From Microbispora siamensis (GTDB lineage: Bacteria; Actinomycetota; Actinomycetes; Streptosporangiales; Streptosporangiaceae), in assembly GCF_016863095.1 (NCBI RefSeq), contig NZ_BOOF01000003.1:62001-126000 (forward strand): a stretch of DNA of 64,000 nt, written 5' to 3'. Positions 1 to 9,700 of this stretch are shown here, one piece after another (the stretch's first letter is position 1; every line of letters starts with the position of its first letter). The position numbers and the translations under genes were made by a program. Below the pieces are notes generated by a model, which was given only the letters and a program-made list of their open reading frames with translations, had not been told where the DNA came from and searched no databases.

Positions 1-107
1 GCAGCACCAAACCTCACCCTTCGCCACATATGACGTCTAAGCAGGTCGCAGGCATCGAACAGGTCTAATCCAATCAAAGAACGGCCATTTTTCCGGTGGC
101 CGCAGAG

Positions 108-179
108 TGGTATAAACCAATTCGCCACCAAGGACGACGTGAAGGCTCCCCGGCGCGGGAGGGGAAATGGTTTAGACCA
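108..179. promoter_or_regulatory. Two DasR-like (dre) operator sites
   Basis: The first 282 bases hold no gene. They contain two inverted repeats: TGGTATAAACCA at 108-119 and TGGTTTAGACCA at 168-179; the second extends to AATGG...CCATT at 166-181. Both resemble the dre consensus TGGTCTAGACCA bound by the GntR-family N-acetylglucosamine regulator DasR, with 10 of 12 bases matching for the second. Their distance from the hydrolase start (over 100 bases) and lack of a clear rightward promoter suggest they may serve a leftward gene outside the window. The match is seen; the regulator is inferred. Confidence 0.45.
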
Positions 180-282
180 TTGTCCGGTAAGGCGGAGTTC
201 CGGTGAGTCGGCGGTGCGGTGGAGACGGCGTGCGATATAAACGAGGCACCCTCCGAATACAGTCGAACACGGAGGGTTGTCA

Positions 283-1803
283 GTGTCGCGAGCGATGTCG
301 CGAGTGGTATCGGCGCGGGCGGCGGCGCGAAGGGTCTGGCCGGTGCTGGCGGCGGCGGTCGCCGGGCTCGGCGCGATGACGGCGGCCACCGGCTGCGGGG
401 GCGCGCGGGTCACTCCGGAGGAGTTTGCCTCGGGCACACCCTCCCTGTCGTGGAAGGCGTGCGAGGAGACGGCCTCCTCCTCCGGCTTCGAGTGCGCCAC
501 ACTCCAGGTGCCCCTCGACTACGCCAAACCGGAGGGCAAGAAGATCGACATCGCACTGGTCCGGCTGCGGGCCACCGACCAGAGCCGGCGGATCGGCTCC
601 CTGGTCTTCAACTTCGGCGGGCCCGGCGGCTCCGGCGTCACGACGCTCATCAACGCGGCCCACGCGTTCTCCACCCTGAACAGCCGCTACGACCTCGTCA
701 GCTTCGACCCGCGCGGCGTGGAGCGCAGCAGCGGCATCCGCTGTCTCAGCGGCCCGCAGATGGACCAGTACATGAGCAGGGAGCCCAGCGAGAACGCCGC
801 GGCCGAGACCAAGCTCGTCAAGGGCTTCGCCCAGGCGTGCGAGCGCAACGCGGGCTGGATTCTGCCCTACGTCGGCACCGTCAACGCGGCACGCGACATG
901 GAGACCCTGCGCGTGGCCCTCGGCGAGCCACGCCTCAACTACTTCGGCTTCTCCTACGGCACCCACCTCGGGGCGGTGTACGCCACGCAGTTCCCGAAGA
1001 AGGTGGGGCGCATGGTGCTCGACTCGGCCGTCGATCCCTCGGTCAGCATGCTCGACATGGCCAAGACGCAGGCGCTCGGCTTCCAGAAGGCGTACGAGGA
1101 CTATCTGGCCGACTGCACCAAGACGCGGACGAGTTGCCCGCTCGGCGCCGACGCCCACGCCGCGAACGCCACCGTGCTGAAGCTCCTCGACACCCTGGCG
1201 CGCACGCCGGGGAAGGTCGGCTCGCGCACGGTCACCGAGGACATCGCCAGGGCGGGCATCACCCAGGCGCTCTACAGCAAGTACACCTGGCCGCTGCTCA
1301 CCGAGGCGCTGGACGAGGGCAGGAAGGGCAAGCTCGACGGCCTGCTCGCGCTGGCCGACCAGTACGCCGGGCGGCAGCCGAACGGCACCTACTCGACCCT
1401 GCAGTTCTCGCTGCCGGCGGTGCTGTGCGTCGACAGCACCGACCGGCCCTCGGTCGCCCAGGCCGAGGAGCTGGCCCGGCGGCTGGAGAAGCGGAGCCCG
1501 GTCTTCGCCTCGACCGCGATCAGCGCGGGATCGTGCAGCGTCTGGCCGGTGCCCGGGGACGACGCCGCCAGGCACGTCGACGCCACCGGGTCCGGCCCGA
1601 TCCTGGTGGTCGGCGTGACGAACGACCCGGCCACGCCCTACCAGTGGGCGCCGCGCCTGGCCGAGCAGTTGCGCACCGGTGTGCTGCTGACGCTGAACGG
1701 CGAGGGCCACGGCGCGTACGGCCAGAACCAGTGCATCGACGACAAGGTCAACGCCTACCTGCTGGAGGGGACGGTCCCGGCCAAGGGGACGCGCTGCGGC
1801 TGA
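283..1803 (+). CDS. Secreted alpha/beta hydrolase, tripeptidyl aminopeptidase-like
   Basis: A 506-residue exported serine hydrolase of the SlpD/SlpE-like tripeptidyl aminopeptidase group, expected to remove short peptides outside the cell. An Arg-rich N-terminus and hydrophobic stretch end in a lipobox-like AATGC (Cys38), suggesting a lipoprotein. The nucleophile elbow GFSYGTHLG places the catalytic Ser near residue 224; Asp near 448 (VTNDPATPYQWA) and His near 476 (GEGHGAYGQN) complete the triad, and the C-terminal part is TAP-like. A TTG at 277 and an ATG at 295 are in frame, but GGAGGG at 271-276 has ideal spacing for GTG 283, so that start was chosen. It is a single gene convergent with clpP. 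The peptidase role is family knowledge; the substrate is unknown. Confidence 0.85.
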   Translation: MSRAMSRVVSARAAARRVWPVLAAAVAGLGAMTAATGCGGARVTPEEFASGTPSLSWKACEETASSSGFECATLQVPLDYAKPEGKKIDIALVRLRATDQSRRIGSLVFNFGGPGGSGVTTLINAAHAFSTLNSRYDLVSFDPRGVERSSGIRCLSGPQMDQYMSREPSENAAAETKLVKGFAQACERNAGWILPYVGTVNAARDMETLRVALGEPRLNYFGFSYGTHLGAVYATQFPKKVGRMVLDSAVDPSVSMLDMAKTQALGFQKAYEDYLADCTKTRTSCPLGADAHAANATVLKLLDTLARTPGKVGSRTVTEDIARAGITQALYSKYTWPLLTEALDEGRKGKLDGLLALADQYAGRQPNGTYSTLQFSLPAVLCVDSTDRPSVAQAEELARRLEKRSPVFASTAISAGSCSVWPVPGDDAARHVDATGSGPILVVGVTNDPATPYQWAPRLAEQLRTGVLLTLNGEGHGAYGQNQCIDDKVNAYLLEGTVPAKGTRCG

Positions 1804-1903
1804 GCGCGCTCCCCCGCTCGTTCACGGCGCCATCCACTGCGCCCTCCACTGCACCACAGTGCGGCTCGCTCCGGCGCTCAGCGTGCCGCTGACACCCTGC
1901 CGC

Positions 1904-2506
1904 TCAGCGTGCCGTCCGCAGGGCGCCGAGCCCGGCCACCACGTGGTCGACGATGCCGTACTCCCTGGCCTCCTCGGCGGTGAACCACCGGTCCCGGTCG
2001 GAGTCCGCCTCGATGCGTTCGAGCGGCTGATTGGTGTGGAAGGCGATGCGCTCGGCCAGGGTCTTCTTCGTGTGCCGCATCTGCTCGGCCTGGATCGCGA
2101 TGTCGGCCGCCGTGCCGCCGATGCCGCCGAGCGGCTGGTGCATCATGATGCGCGCGTGCGGCAGGGCGTAACGCTTGCCCGGCGCGCCGGCGCACAGCAG
2201 GAACTGCCCCATCGATGCGGCCAGGCCCATGCCCACGGTGACGACGTCGTTCGGCACGTATTGCATGACGTCGTAAATCGCCAGACCGGCCGACACGGAA
2301 CCACCGGGGGAATTGATGTAAAGGCTGATGTCCCGTTCGGAGTCCTCCGCGGTCAGCAGCAGCAGTTGCGAGCAGATGCGGTTGGCGATGTCGTCGTCGA
2401 CCTCCTGGCCGAGCACGACGATGCGCCGTTCCAGCAGCTTACGGCCAAGATCTCCGAAGGCGAACCGGTCGGCGGCGGGGTCGCCGGAGCGCGCGTGGTG
2501 GTCCAT
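1904..2506 (-). CDS. clpP: ATP-dependent Clp protease proteolytic subunit
   Basis: A 200-residue ClpP peptidase, the barrel-forming subunit that degrades substrates unfolded by Clp ATPases in the cytoplasm. The triad is visible at Ser98 ([11 protein letters not shown]), His123 ([10 protein letters not shown]) and Asp172 (DSDRDRWF), almost exactly the classical spacing. The AASMGQ variant resembles the secondary ClpP3-type subunits of streptomycetes more than housekeeping ClpP1. An in-frame ATG 30 bases upstream exists, but GGGAG sits properly before the ATG at 2506. It stands alone, without a second clpP or clpX, so it would need partners encoded elsewhere. Its promoter region carries an unusual tandem repeat (2571-2645), suggesting dedicated control. 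Confidence 0.9.
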   Translation of the reverse strand: MDHHARSGDPAADRFAFGDLGRKLLERRIVVLGQEVDDDIANRICSQLLLLTAEDSERDISLYINSPGGSVSAGLAIYDVMQYVPNDVVTVGMGLAASMGQFLLCAGAPGKRYALPHARIMMHQPLGGIGGTAADIAIQAEQMRHTKKTLAERIAFHTNQPLERIEADSDRDRWFTAEEAREYGIVDHVVAGLGALRTAR

Positions 2507-2570
2507 CTGGTCTCCCTGTTCCGGTAGTCGGGTCATGCCGCGACATTAGTCCCGGAACCCGGGAAGAGGC

Positions 2571-2645
2571 CTGCCTATTTCACTCTGAGCACATTTCTTC
2601 CATGAGCAAATTACGCTAGGAGCATATTCCGCCTTTAGCGCATTC
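2571..2645 (-). promoter_or_regulatory. Tandem 16-bp-period operator array upstream of clpP
   Basis: In the AT-richer gap between clpP and the GlxA-type gene, a decamer recurs with 16-17 base spacing: CTGCCTATTT (2571), GAGCACATTT (2587), GAGCAAATTA (2604), GAGCATATTC (2620) and TAGCGCATTC (2636). The middle three are closest to GAGCAnATT; the outer two are weaker. Read toward clpP the motif is AATnTGCTC. Regular helical-scale spacing suggests a cooperatively binding regulator of clpP. The identity of that regulator is not visible. Confidence 0.55.
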
Positions 2646-2648
2646 ACG

Positions 2649-3614
2649 TCAGGGCTCGGCCCGGAACGCCCGGCGGTAGGCGCCCGGCGTCGTGCCCATG
2701 ATCGTGAGGAAGCGCCGCCGGAGGTTGGTGGCCGAGGAGAGCCCGACGCGGCGGGCGACGGCGTCCAGCGGGAGGTCGGAGGACTCCAGCAGGTCCCGGG
2801 CCGTGGCGATCCGCTGGGCGAGCAGCCACTGCCCGGGGCTGGTGCCGAGCTGCTCGGCGAACCGACGGGCGAGGGTGCGCGCCGAGACGCCGGCGTGTGC
2901 GGCCATCTCCTCGACGGTCAGCGGTTCACCGAGTCTCTCGATGATCCACTCCAGCAACGGCGCGAGCGTGTCGTCGATCTGCGCCGGGTGCGGTGGCGCC
3001 GAGTACTGCAACTGCCCGCCCTCGCGGTGGGGCGGCATGACCATGGTCCGTGCGATGTGTGCGGCGTACCGGGCGCCCTGGTCGCGGCGGACCAGGTGCA
3101 TGCACAGGTCGATGCCGGCCCCGGCGCCGGCGCTGGTGGCCACGTCACCGTGGTCCACGTACAGCGGATCCGGGTCGACCCGGATGCGCGGGAAGCGCGC
3201 GGCGAGCTCGTCCGCCAGCTTCCAGTGGGTGGTCGCCCGCCGTCCGTCCAGCAGACCGGCGTGTGCCAGCAGGAAGGCGCCTGAGCAGATGCTCACCACC
3301 CTGGCCCCGCGGGCATGCGCGCGGCCCAGAGCCCGGACGACCGCGGGCGAGGGCGGCTCCTTGACGGGCAGCCAGCCCGGGACGACCACGGTGTCCGCCC
3401 GGTCGAGCGCGTCCAGCCCGTCGGTCACGAGCATGTCGTACCCGGCGTACGTCGCGACCGGGCCGGGGCGCTCGGTGCACACGCCGAACGCGTACCGCGT
3501 CGGAAGTCCCTGCCGCTCGATCCCGAACACCTGAGCCGCGCAGGCGAGTTCGAAGGTCGATTGCCGTGGACGGACGAGGGCCACCACTCGATGCATGGCA
3601 GGAAAGTACCGCAT
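2649..3614 (-). CDS. GlxA/FtrA-type AraC-family transcriptional regulator
   Basis: A 321-residue regulator with an N-terminal DJ-1/PfpI-like (GATase1-like) domain, roughly residues 10-190, including the elbow motif SICSGAFLLAHAG and the THW segment. The C-terminal AraC helix-turn-helix pair covers about residues 225-315 (GVSARTLARRFAEQLG and GLSSATNLRRRF). Members sense small molecules through the N-terminal domain and act as DNA-binding activators or repressors in the cytoplasm. It is divergent from the small cupin gene 53 bases away, the likely target or partner. The ATG at 3614 was kept; a second ATG lies six codons in. The effector is unknown. Confidence 0.88.
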   Translation of the reverse strand: MRYFPAMHRVVALVRPRQSTFELACAAQVFGIERQGLPTRYAFGVCTERPGPVATYAGYDMLVTDGLDALDRADTVVVPGWLPVKEPPSPAVVRALGRAHARGARVVSICSGAFLLAHAGLLDGRRATTHWKLADELAARFPRIRVDPDPLYVDHGDVATSAGAGAGIDLCMHLVRRDQGARYAAHIARTMVMPPHREGGQLQYSAPPHPAQIDDTLAPLLEWIIERLGEPLTVEEMAAHAGVSARTLARRFAEQLGTSPGQWLLAQRIATARDLLESSDLPLDAVARRVGLSSATNLRRRFLTIMGTTPGAYRRAFRAEP

Positions 3615-3667
3615 GATGTCTTTTCTGACGCTCGGCGAGGCGACGGCCGGCCGCCAGGCTGGCCCTC

Positions 3668-4000
3668 ATGACGACAGAACAGAACACGCCTGCGTGTGTG
3701 TGGTCCGCCGTCCAGGACGCTCCGGTCCGTGAACTCTTCCCCGGCATCCGGCTGCGCCCGCTGTGGGCCGGGGACAACGGTGCGAAGGCCTTCGTGCTGG
3801 AGATGGACGCGAACACCCGCTGGCAGGGAGTCGACGTCCACGAGCCGGGGCCCGAGGAGGTCTTCGTGGTCTCCGGCGTCTTCAACGACGGCGAGCGGGA
3901 CTACCCGGCCGGCTCCTTCATCCACGCCCCCGCGGGTTCCTCACACGTCCCGCAGACGACGACGGGCTGCACGCTGTTCCTCTTCTATCCGGAGGGTTAG
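3668..4000 (+). CDS. Small single-domain cupin protein
   Basis: A 110-residue, single-domain cupin of the ChrR-like anti-sigma/cupin_7 type. The first cupin motif is visible around VDVHEPGPEEVFVVSG and the second around YPAGSFIHAPAGSSHVP, providing His and Glu metal ligands. No signal peptide or membrane segment is seen, so it is cytoplasmic. Such proteins bind a metal and either dioxygenate, isomerise or sense small molecules; the precise reaction cannot be read from sequence. It is transcribed divergently from the GlxA-type regulator and followed by a strong bidirectional terminator. Confidence 0.75.
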   Translation: MTTEQNTPACVWSAVQDAPVRELFPGIRLRPLWAGDNGAKAFVLEMDANTRWQGVDVHEPGPEEVFVVSGVFNDGERDYPAGSFIHAPAGSSHVPQTTTGCTLFLFYPEG

Positions 4001-4008
4001 CGGCGGAC

Positions 4009-4045
4009 GGGCGAGCGCCTTCCGGGACCCGGAAGGCGCTCGCCC
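4009..4045. terminator. Bidirectional terminator hairpin
   Basis: A perfect 18-base inverted repeat with a one-base centre lies between the convergent cupin and GH43 genes. It begins GGGCGAGCGCC and ends GGCGCTCGCCC. It would form a very stable hairpin for transcripts from either side. Confidence 0.85.
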
Positions 4046-4048
4046 GGC

Positions 4049-5461
4049 TCACGGCGCCAGGGCCTGGACCTCCAGCAGGCCGGTCGAGTAGCCGCTGCGC
4101 GAGGTGAAGTTCAGCCGGATCCGCGTGGTGGTGACCGGCGAGAACGTCACGGTGTTGAAGGTGTTCGGGGCCACGCCGCAGGCGCTCGCCCCGGGTACGT
4201 TCTGCCAGGCCGAGCCGGTCCAGTACTGCACCGAGCAGGACGCCGGCAGGTCGATGCCCTGGTCGTCGTCGAACCAGTAGGCCCGCACCCGGTTGAGGGT
4301 GACCGCGGCCGGCCAGTCGTACTGCACCCACTGGGCGCCCTGCTGCGGCCAGTTGCCGTACACCGCGTGGGCCCGGTCGGCCGAACCGGCCGGGGTGTAG
4401 CCGTCGTTGATCGCCGCGAGGCTCTCCCAGGAGGACACGTACGACGTCGAGGCGGTCGCGGTCAGCGCCTTGTTGTCACCGCCGGTGCCGCCGCCCCTGG
4501 TCTGGATCACCTTCTGGATCGTGCCGTCGGCGTTGAAGTAGAGCTTGTCCACCGCGACGGACCTGCGGAAGTTGCCGCCGCCCGGCGCGTCGGCCGTGTG
4601 GTAGACCATGTACCACTGCCCGTTGAACTCCACCACCGCCGCGTGACTCGTCGTGGAGCTGACCTGGTCGAGGATCACGCCCCGCTGGGTCCAGGGCCCG
4701 AGCGGGTTGCTCGCGGTCGCGTAGCGCTGGCAGGCGTAGCTGGACGAGGTGACGCAGCCGTTGGTGTCGTTGGCCGCGTAGACCATGTAGTAGACGCCGT
4801 TCCGCTTGAACATCCACGGCGCCTCCCAGTAGTTGGTGAGGCCCTGCGGCGTGACGACCGAGCCGTCCAGCTCGATCATGTTGGACTTGAGCTTGGCCGC
4901 CCGCACTCCCCAGTAGCCGCCCCAATAGATGTACGCCTGCCCGTCGTCGTCCGTGAACACCGTGGGGTCGATGTTCAGCGGCGACGAGTTCGGGGTGCTG
5001 TCGCTGATCAGAGGGCCGCCCTTGGCGTCGTGGAACGGGCCGAGCGGGCTGTCGCCGACCGCCACGCCGATGTCCATCCATCCCGGCCCGTTGCCGTTGA
5101 CCGGGACGTACCAGTAGTACTTCCCGTTGCGCGGCTCCACCTCCCCCGCCCAGGCGTCCGCGCCCGCCCAGGAGAAGTCGGCGATCGACAGCTTCGCCCC
5201 GTTGTCGGTCCAGGTGTTCGCGTCCGTCGACGAGAGCACGTGCCAGTCGCGCATGGAGAAGTTGGTCGCGCCGGGGGCCGCCTCATCGTGCCCGGAGTAG
5301 ATGTACATCGTGTTCCCCACCACGAGGGCGGCGGGGTCGGCCGTGTAGATGGAGGTGATGATCGGGTTGGCGGCGTACGCGCCGCCCGCCAGGACCAGCA
5401 CCAGCGTGGCCGCGATCGCGGCCACCGAGGACAGGCGCCGGCGCCATGAGCGTCGTGACAT
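4049..5461 (-). CDS. Secreted GH43 arabinanase/arabinofuranosidase with C-terminal sugar-binding domain
   Basis: A 470-residue exported glycosidase. An Arg-rich signal peptide ends at GGAYA-ANP near residue 30. The five-bladed GH43 domain (about 31-330) shows the catalytic-base Asp in IYTADPAALVVG, the DPTVFTDDDGQAYIYWGG blade and later HAAVVEFNGQWYMVYH. The last about 140 residues are an F5/8-type beta-sandwich (WESLAAINDG ... DDDQGIDLP) nearly repeated at the end of the MGH1-like protein upstream, indicating shared carbohydrate targeting. The GH127 neighbours favour arabinan or arabino-oligosaccharides as substrate, although GH43 also includes xylosidases. It is last in a leftward three-gene run controlled from operator A. 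Confidence 0.85.
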   Translation of the reverse strand: MSRRSWRRRLSSVAAIAATLVLVLAGGAYAANPIITSIYTADPAALVVGNTMYIYSGHDEAAPGATNFSMRDWHVLSSTDANTWTDNGAKLSIADFSWAGADAWAGEVEPRNGKYYWYVPVNGNGPGWMDIGVAVGDSPLGPFHDAKGGPLISDSTPNSSPLNIDPTVFTDDDGQAYIYWGGYWGVRAAKLKSNMIELDGSVVTPQGLTNYWEAPWMFKRNGVYYMVYAANDTNGCVTSSSYACQRYATASNPLGPWTQRGVILDQVSSTTSHAAVVEFNGQWYMVYHTADAPGGGNFRRSVAVDKLYFNADGTIQKVIQTRGGGTGGDNKALTATASTSYVSSWESLAAINDGYTPAGSADRAHAVYGNWPQQGAQWVQYDWPAAVTLNRVRAYWFDDDQGIDLPASCSVQYWTGSAWQNVPGASACGVAPNTFNTVTFSPVTTTRIRLNFTSRSGYSTGLLEVQALAP

Positions 5462-5486
5462 GGATGAAGTGCCTTTCCGCGAGGGG

Positions 5487-6710
5487 TTACAAGCCTGTCG
5501 AGTGGAGATCGGCGATCTCGGCGGCGGTCAGCGCCTAGCTGTAGATCCGCAGCGAGTCGACCGCGCCCCGCAGGTAGGGGTCGCCGGCGTACTGCGAGCG
5601 GCCGATCCAGTTCCCCGTGGTGGAGCCGAGGTCTGGTGGAAGGGCCGCAGGGTCACCTGGCCGGTGCTCGCCGTCGCCGTGTAACGCAGCGGCGTCGAGG
5701 TCGCCGTGATCGTGGCGGGGTCGAGCGCGGGCAGGGCGCCGAGGTTCGTCGTGCCGTACCCGCCGGCGAGGACGATCGGGCCGACCCTGACCGCCTGCAC
5801 CGTCGCGTCGTCCGGTGCGGCCTCCCGGGTCAGCGGGGTGGGCAGGTCGACGTCGACGACGTCCCCGCTGTTCCAGGTGCGGGTGAGCGCGGCGTACGTG
5901 CCGGAGGTGAGGGCGTCGGTCCCGGCCGCGAGCGGGGTCGAAGACCTCGGCATGGTCGAAGTACTGCGCGGTGGCGAGATGGGCGGGGTCGCCGGTGAGC
6001 TGGTAGAGGTTGGTCAGCACCTCGTTCATGCCGCCGAACTCGGTGTCGAGCATGTTCTGCCGCTGCGTGTAGCTGAGCCGATCGCAGCGCAGCTTGACCC
6101 AGGCGGCCATCCCGAGCAGGACGGTCAGCGCCTGGGCGTTGCCGGTGAGCAGGTGCGCGTCGAGCAGCCCCGCCATGATCTTGTGGAGGGTGTAGTAGGG
6201 GGCCCAGACCTGCCGGCGCGCCTCGACGCGGTCGATGAAGCTCTCGGGGAAGGCCGACAGGTAGCCAGCGTTGAACCCGGCGGTGGTCGCGCGGGCCTGG
6301 CATCCGGCCAGCTCGGTCACCAGGTAGTCGCTTTTGAACTCCGCCGTGCCGGTCGAGGCGTACGCCTGGGACAGGGCGGACAGCAGGTGCCCGGTGGAGT
6401 GGCCGCGCAGTTCGGTGCTGGGCGACTCCCAGCCGCCGCAGGGCGTGGCGGACGACGCGAGGCCGACGTTGCGCCGGAAGGCGTGCAGAAGGCGGTCGGG
6501 GTCGAGGAACGACAGGTAGCTGTGCGTACGCCCGGCGTTGGCCGCTAACGGCCCGCCCAGCAGGCGCACGGCCGTCAGCGGGAACGCGTAGGCGGCGACG
6601 CCGATGTCGGGACGGGAGGCGGCCGCGGCGGGGCGGGCGGTCCCGAGGGCGCCGAACGCGCCGGCCGCGAGCAGGGTTCTGCGTGAGACGCTTCTGGGGG
6701 GTTCTGGCAT
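5487..6710 (-). pseudogene. Degraded secreted GH127 beta-L-arabinofuranosidase
   Basis: Remains of an exported GH127 (DUF1680) enzyme. The N-terminal 250 residues are good GH127 behind a twin-arginine signal (SRRTLLAAG), up to FDHAEVFDP. There the frame shifts within a C run near 5942-5945 and continues as LAAGTDALT, which joins directly to SGTYAALTRTW. The central catalytic region with the Glu, ETC and CC motifs is missing. A second junction near 5634 restores the original frame and leads into a LamG-like tail (TTGNWIGRSQYAGDP). An in-frame TAG at 5535-5537 precedes ALTAAEIADLHSTGL and the old stop at 5487. It cannot encode an active enzyme. An intact cytoplasmic relative lies at 11287-13026. 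Confidence 0.8.
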
Positions 6711-6776
6711 GGCTGTCTCGTCTTCCGTCGGAGTGGGGGGTGCGGGGGAGGCCGCTCGCCTCCCCCGCCTGACGCG

Positions 6777-9700
6777 TTACGAGCCGTACGCCTTGACTTC
6801 GAGCAGCCCGACGGAGTAGCCGGAGGCGCTCTGCAGCAGCACCCGCAGGCGGGTGGTGCTGACGGGGGTGAAGGTCACGGTGTTGTACTGGTCGGCCGTG
6901 ACCGGATAGCCGCTCGCCCCGGCGACGTCCACGTAGGCGCTGCCGTTCCAGTACTGGAGCTTCCACGACGCCGGCAGGTCGATGCCCTGGTCGTCGTCGA
7001 AGAAGTAGACCTGCGCCCGGCCGACGGTCACGGCCGACGGCCAGGTGAGGGCCGCCCACTGCTCACCCTGGTTGGGCCAAGTGCCCCAGCGCGGGTTGAC
7101 CGTGTCGTTGGACGACGGCGGGTCGATCCCGTCGTTGATCGCGGCGACCGACTCCCACGACGAGGTGTACGACGCGGAGGGCGTCGCCGACTGGGCCAGG
7201 TTGGTGACCGGCGGCGGGTTGGTGCCGCCACGGTTGTAGATCTTGATTTCGGTGAGCCCGCTCTTGGCTCCGGACGGGTTGGTCATCAGCACCCGCACCC
7301 GCTGCGCGGTCACCGGGCTGAACTTGACCAGGTTGTAGTTGCCCTGCGGGGTGGCGGGCGTCTTCGCCTGGCCGCTCACGGTGGTCCAGGTGCCGCCGTC
7401 GAGGTACTGGATCTGGTAGGCCGACGGCGGCCGGTAGGCCGTGCTCGCCGGGCGGCTGTCCTTGAAGTAGAGCCTGACCTCGTCGAAGGTCTTGGCGCTG
7501 CCGAAGTTCACCTCGTACCAGTCCTGGGCGTTCGGCGAGCCGGCCGCGCCCCAGAACGGCTCGTTGATCGGGAATCCGTCCACGGCGGAGGCCGTGGTGG
7601 TGCCCGAGCCGGTGTAGGAGGCCGACACGGTGGCGCCCTGGGCGAGGTCGGTGAGGTTCGCGGTGATGTCGGCTCCGGCCTTGGCCAGCTCGTCGACCAC
7701 CCGCGGGTCGGTGTGGACGACCTGCTGCGGCGCCTTCATCCCGGCGACCGCCTGGTTGTAGGAGACGGTCCCGGTGGCGCCCCCGGTGAAGGTGACCGAC
7801 CCGGTCGCGGGGTCCCACACGAACGGCGCCAGCCGGTCCACGGTCACGGCCCGGGCGCCGTTGACGTAGATCGAGTAGCCCTGCGGCACCCCGGCGTACC
7901 GGGTGACGCCGTCGGACGGGTCGTCCCAGACGATCGACAGGTCGGCGTCGCGGTAGCGGATGTCGTTGACGGCGAAGTGATCCCAGCCGATGTCGATGGG
8001 CGACAGCTCCACCTTGGCGTCGTCGCGCGGGCGCAGCCCGGCCACGTCCTCGATCAGCGTCCAGTTGCTGCTGCCCAGGATGTTGTGGTGGATCCACGAC
8101 CGGTAGGTGATCGACGAGCCGTTCCAGTTCGCCCAGAACTCGTTGGCGTCGGGCCAGCGGGTGTCGCCGCCCACGTACTGCGCCCAGGCGTTCCAGTAGA
8201 GCAGCTTCTTGTAGTCGTCCTTGGTGATGTAGGAGCTCGGGTAGTTGCGGATGGCCGAGGAGAACAGCCGGAACTGCACGGTCGAGTTGATCGTGGAGAA
8301 GTTGTTGCTGCCGGGGTTGCCGGCCGCCGCCGCCTTGTCCTTCTGGTTGGCCGTGTAGAAGGGGAAGACCGGATACTCGGCCGGGTCGGCGAACAGCCGC
8401 AGCGCCTCCCGGTAGGTCGCCGTGTTCGGCATCAGGCCCACCGCGTACGGGTAGAAGTTGTTGATCTCCTTCCACGGGTCGAGCGTGTTCGTCGCCACGT
8501 GGCGGTGCTCCAGCACCCGGTTCGACGGGTCCCACAGCACGTGCGGTCGAGGTTGCCACTGCGCCAGTGGAACGACACGGCGTCGGCGTCGTTGCCGGTG
8601 AGGGCGCCCCAGTCGTACTCGATCAGCCCGTTGCCGTCGTGGTCGTAGTAGGAGAGCTGGCCCTTGGCGTCGCCCTCGGCGTACTTGGCGAGGTTCGCCG
8701 CGACGGCGGGCGGCCCGCCGTGGATCTGGTAGCTGCGCCAGGCGGCCTCACCGATGTACTGGGTGTAGCTGTTGGACCAGTTGGCGGGGTCGCCCGGGTT
8801 GTCGAGGAACCGCCCGCCCTTCGACACCTGCCCGGCCGACAGCCAGTCGCCGTACGCGTAGAGCGGGGTGCGCAGATACTTCAGGTCGTCGATGTGCATC
8901 GGCTGGGTGAGCACGATGGCGTTGTTGTAGCCGAGCGCGCCCTCGACGGAGGTCGGGAACTGGTAGGTCTGGCCGGGCAGGTTCGCGTCGAGGTTGTTGA
9001 ACCGCATCAGCCACCAGCGGTAGTAGTAGTTCTTCGTGATCGCCGGCTCGGGCGAGTCGAAGTAGGGGATGTTGTCCGCCCACCACCGGTTGTAGGCCCG
9101 CACGTGCGTGGCGAACGCGGTGGCGGCGTCGTAGCCCTTGTAGGCGTTGTATTCGCTCAGCGAGTCGGGGATCTCGTCGGTGACGAAGCCCATGACGAGC
9201 TTGACGGTGACGGTGGCGCCGGCCGCGATCGTCACCGAGCGGTTCAGTCCCCCGCTGGAGACGGTGAACCCGTCGCCCGACAGCCGGGGGCGGATCGTCG
9301 TGAGGTTGTTGAAGGCGTTCACGGTGCCGGTCAGCTCGTTGCCGCTGCCCGAGGTGGCGTACGGCGAGGTGGCGCGCAGTTGCAGGGTGGTGGAGGCGGT
9401 GCCGCCGTTGGTGATCGCCAGGTTGGCCACCGCGACGTTGTTGTCCGTGATGAACTTCGTCTGCTCGATCCGGACGTTGCCGCTGGTGTGGACGCTCTTC
9501 CAGTGGCTGGGGGTCTGCTTGCGCTGGGCGGTCTGCTCGGTGAACGTGCCCGGGGTGACGGCGACGGTGAAGGCGCTCTGGTCGTTGATGCTCTCGATGT
9601 AGGCGACCTTGCCGGCGAAGCCGAGCGTGCCGGGGGTGTGGGTCTTCATGAACAGGGCCCGGCCGCGCGTCATGAGGATGCCGCCGTCGGCGTCGGAGGG

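Noticed and set aside
1865..1920. Two direct copies of GCTCAGCGTGCCG near the clpP end
   Set aside because: A 13-base repeat partly in the clpP coding end; no associated hairpin or mobile element features.
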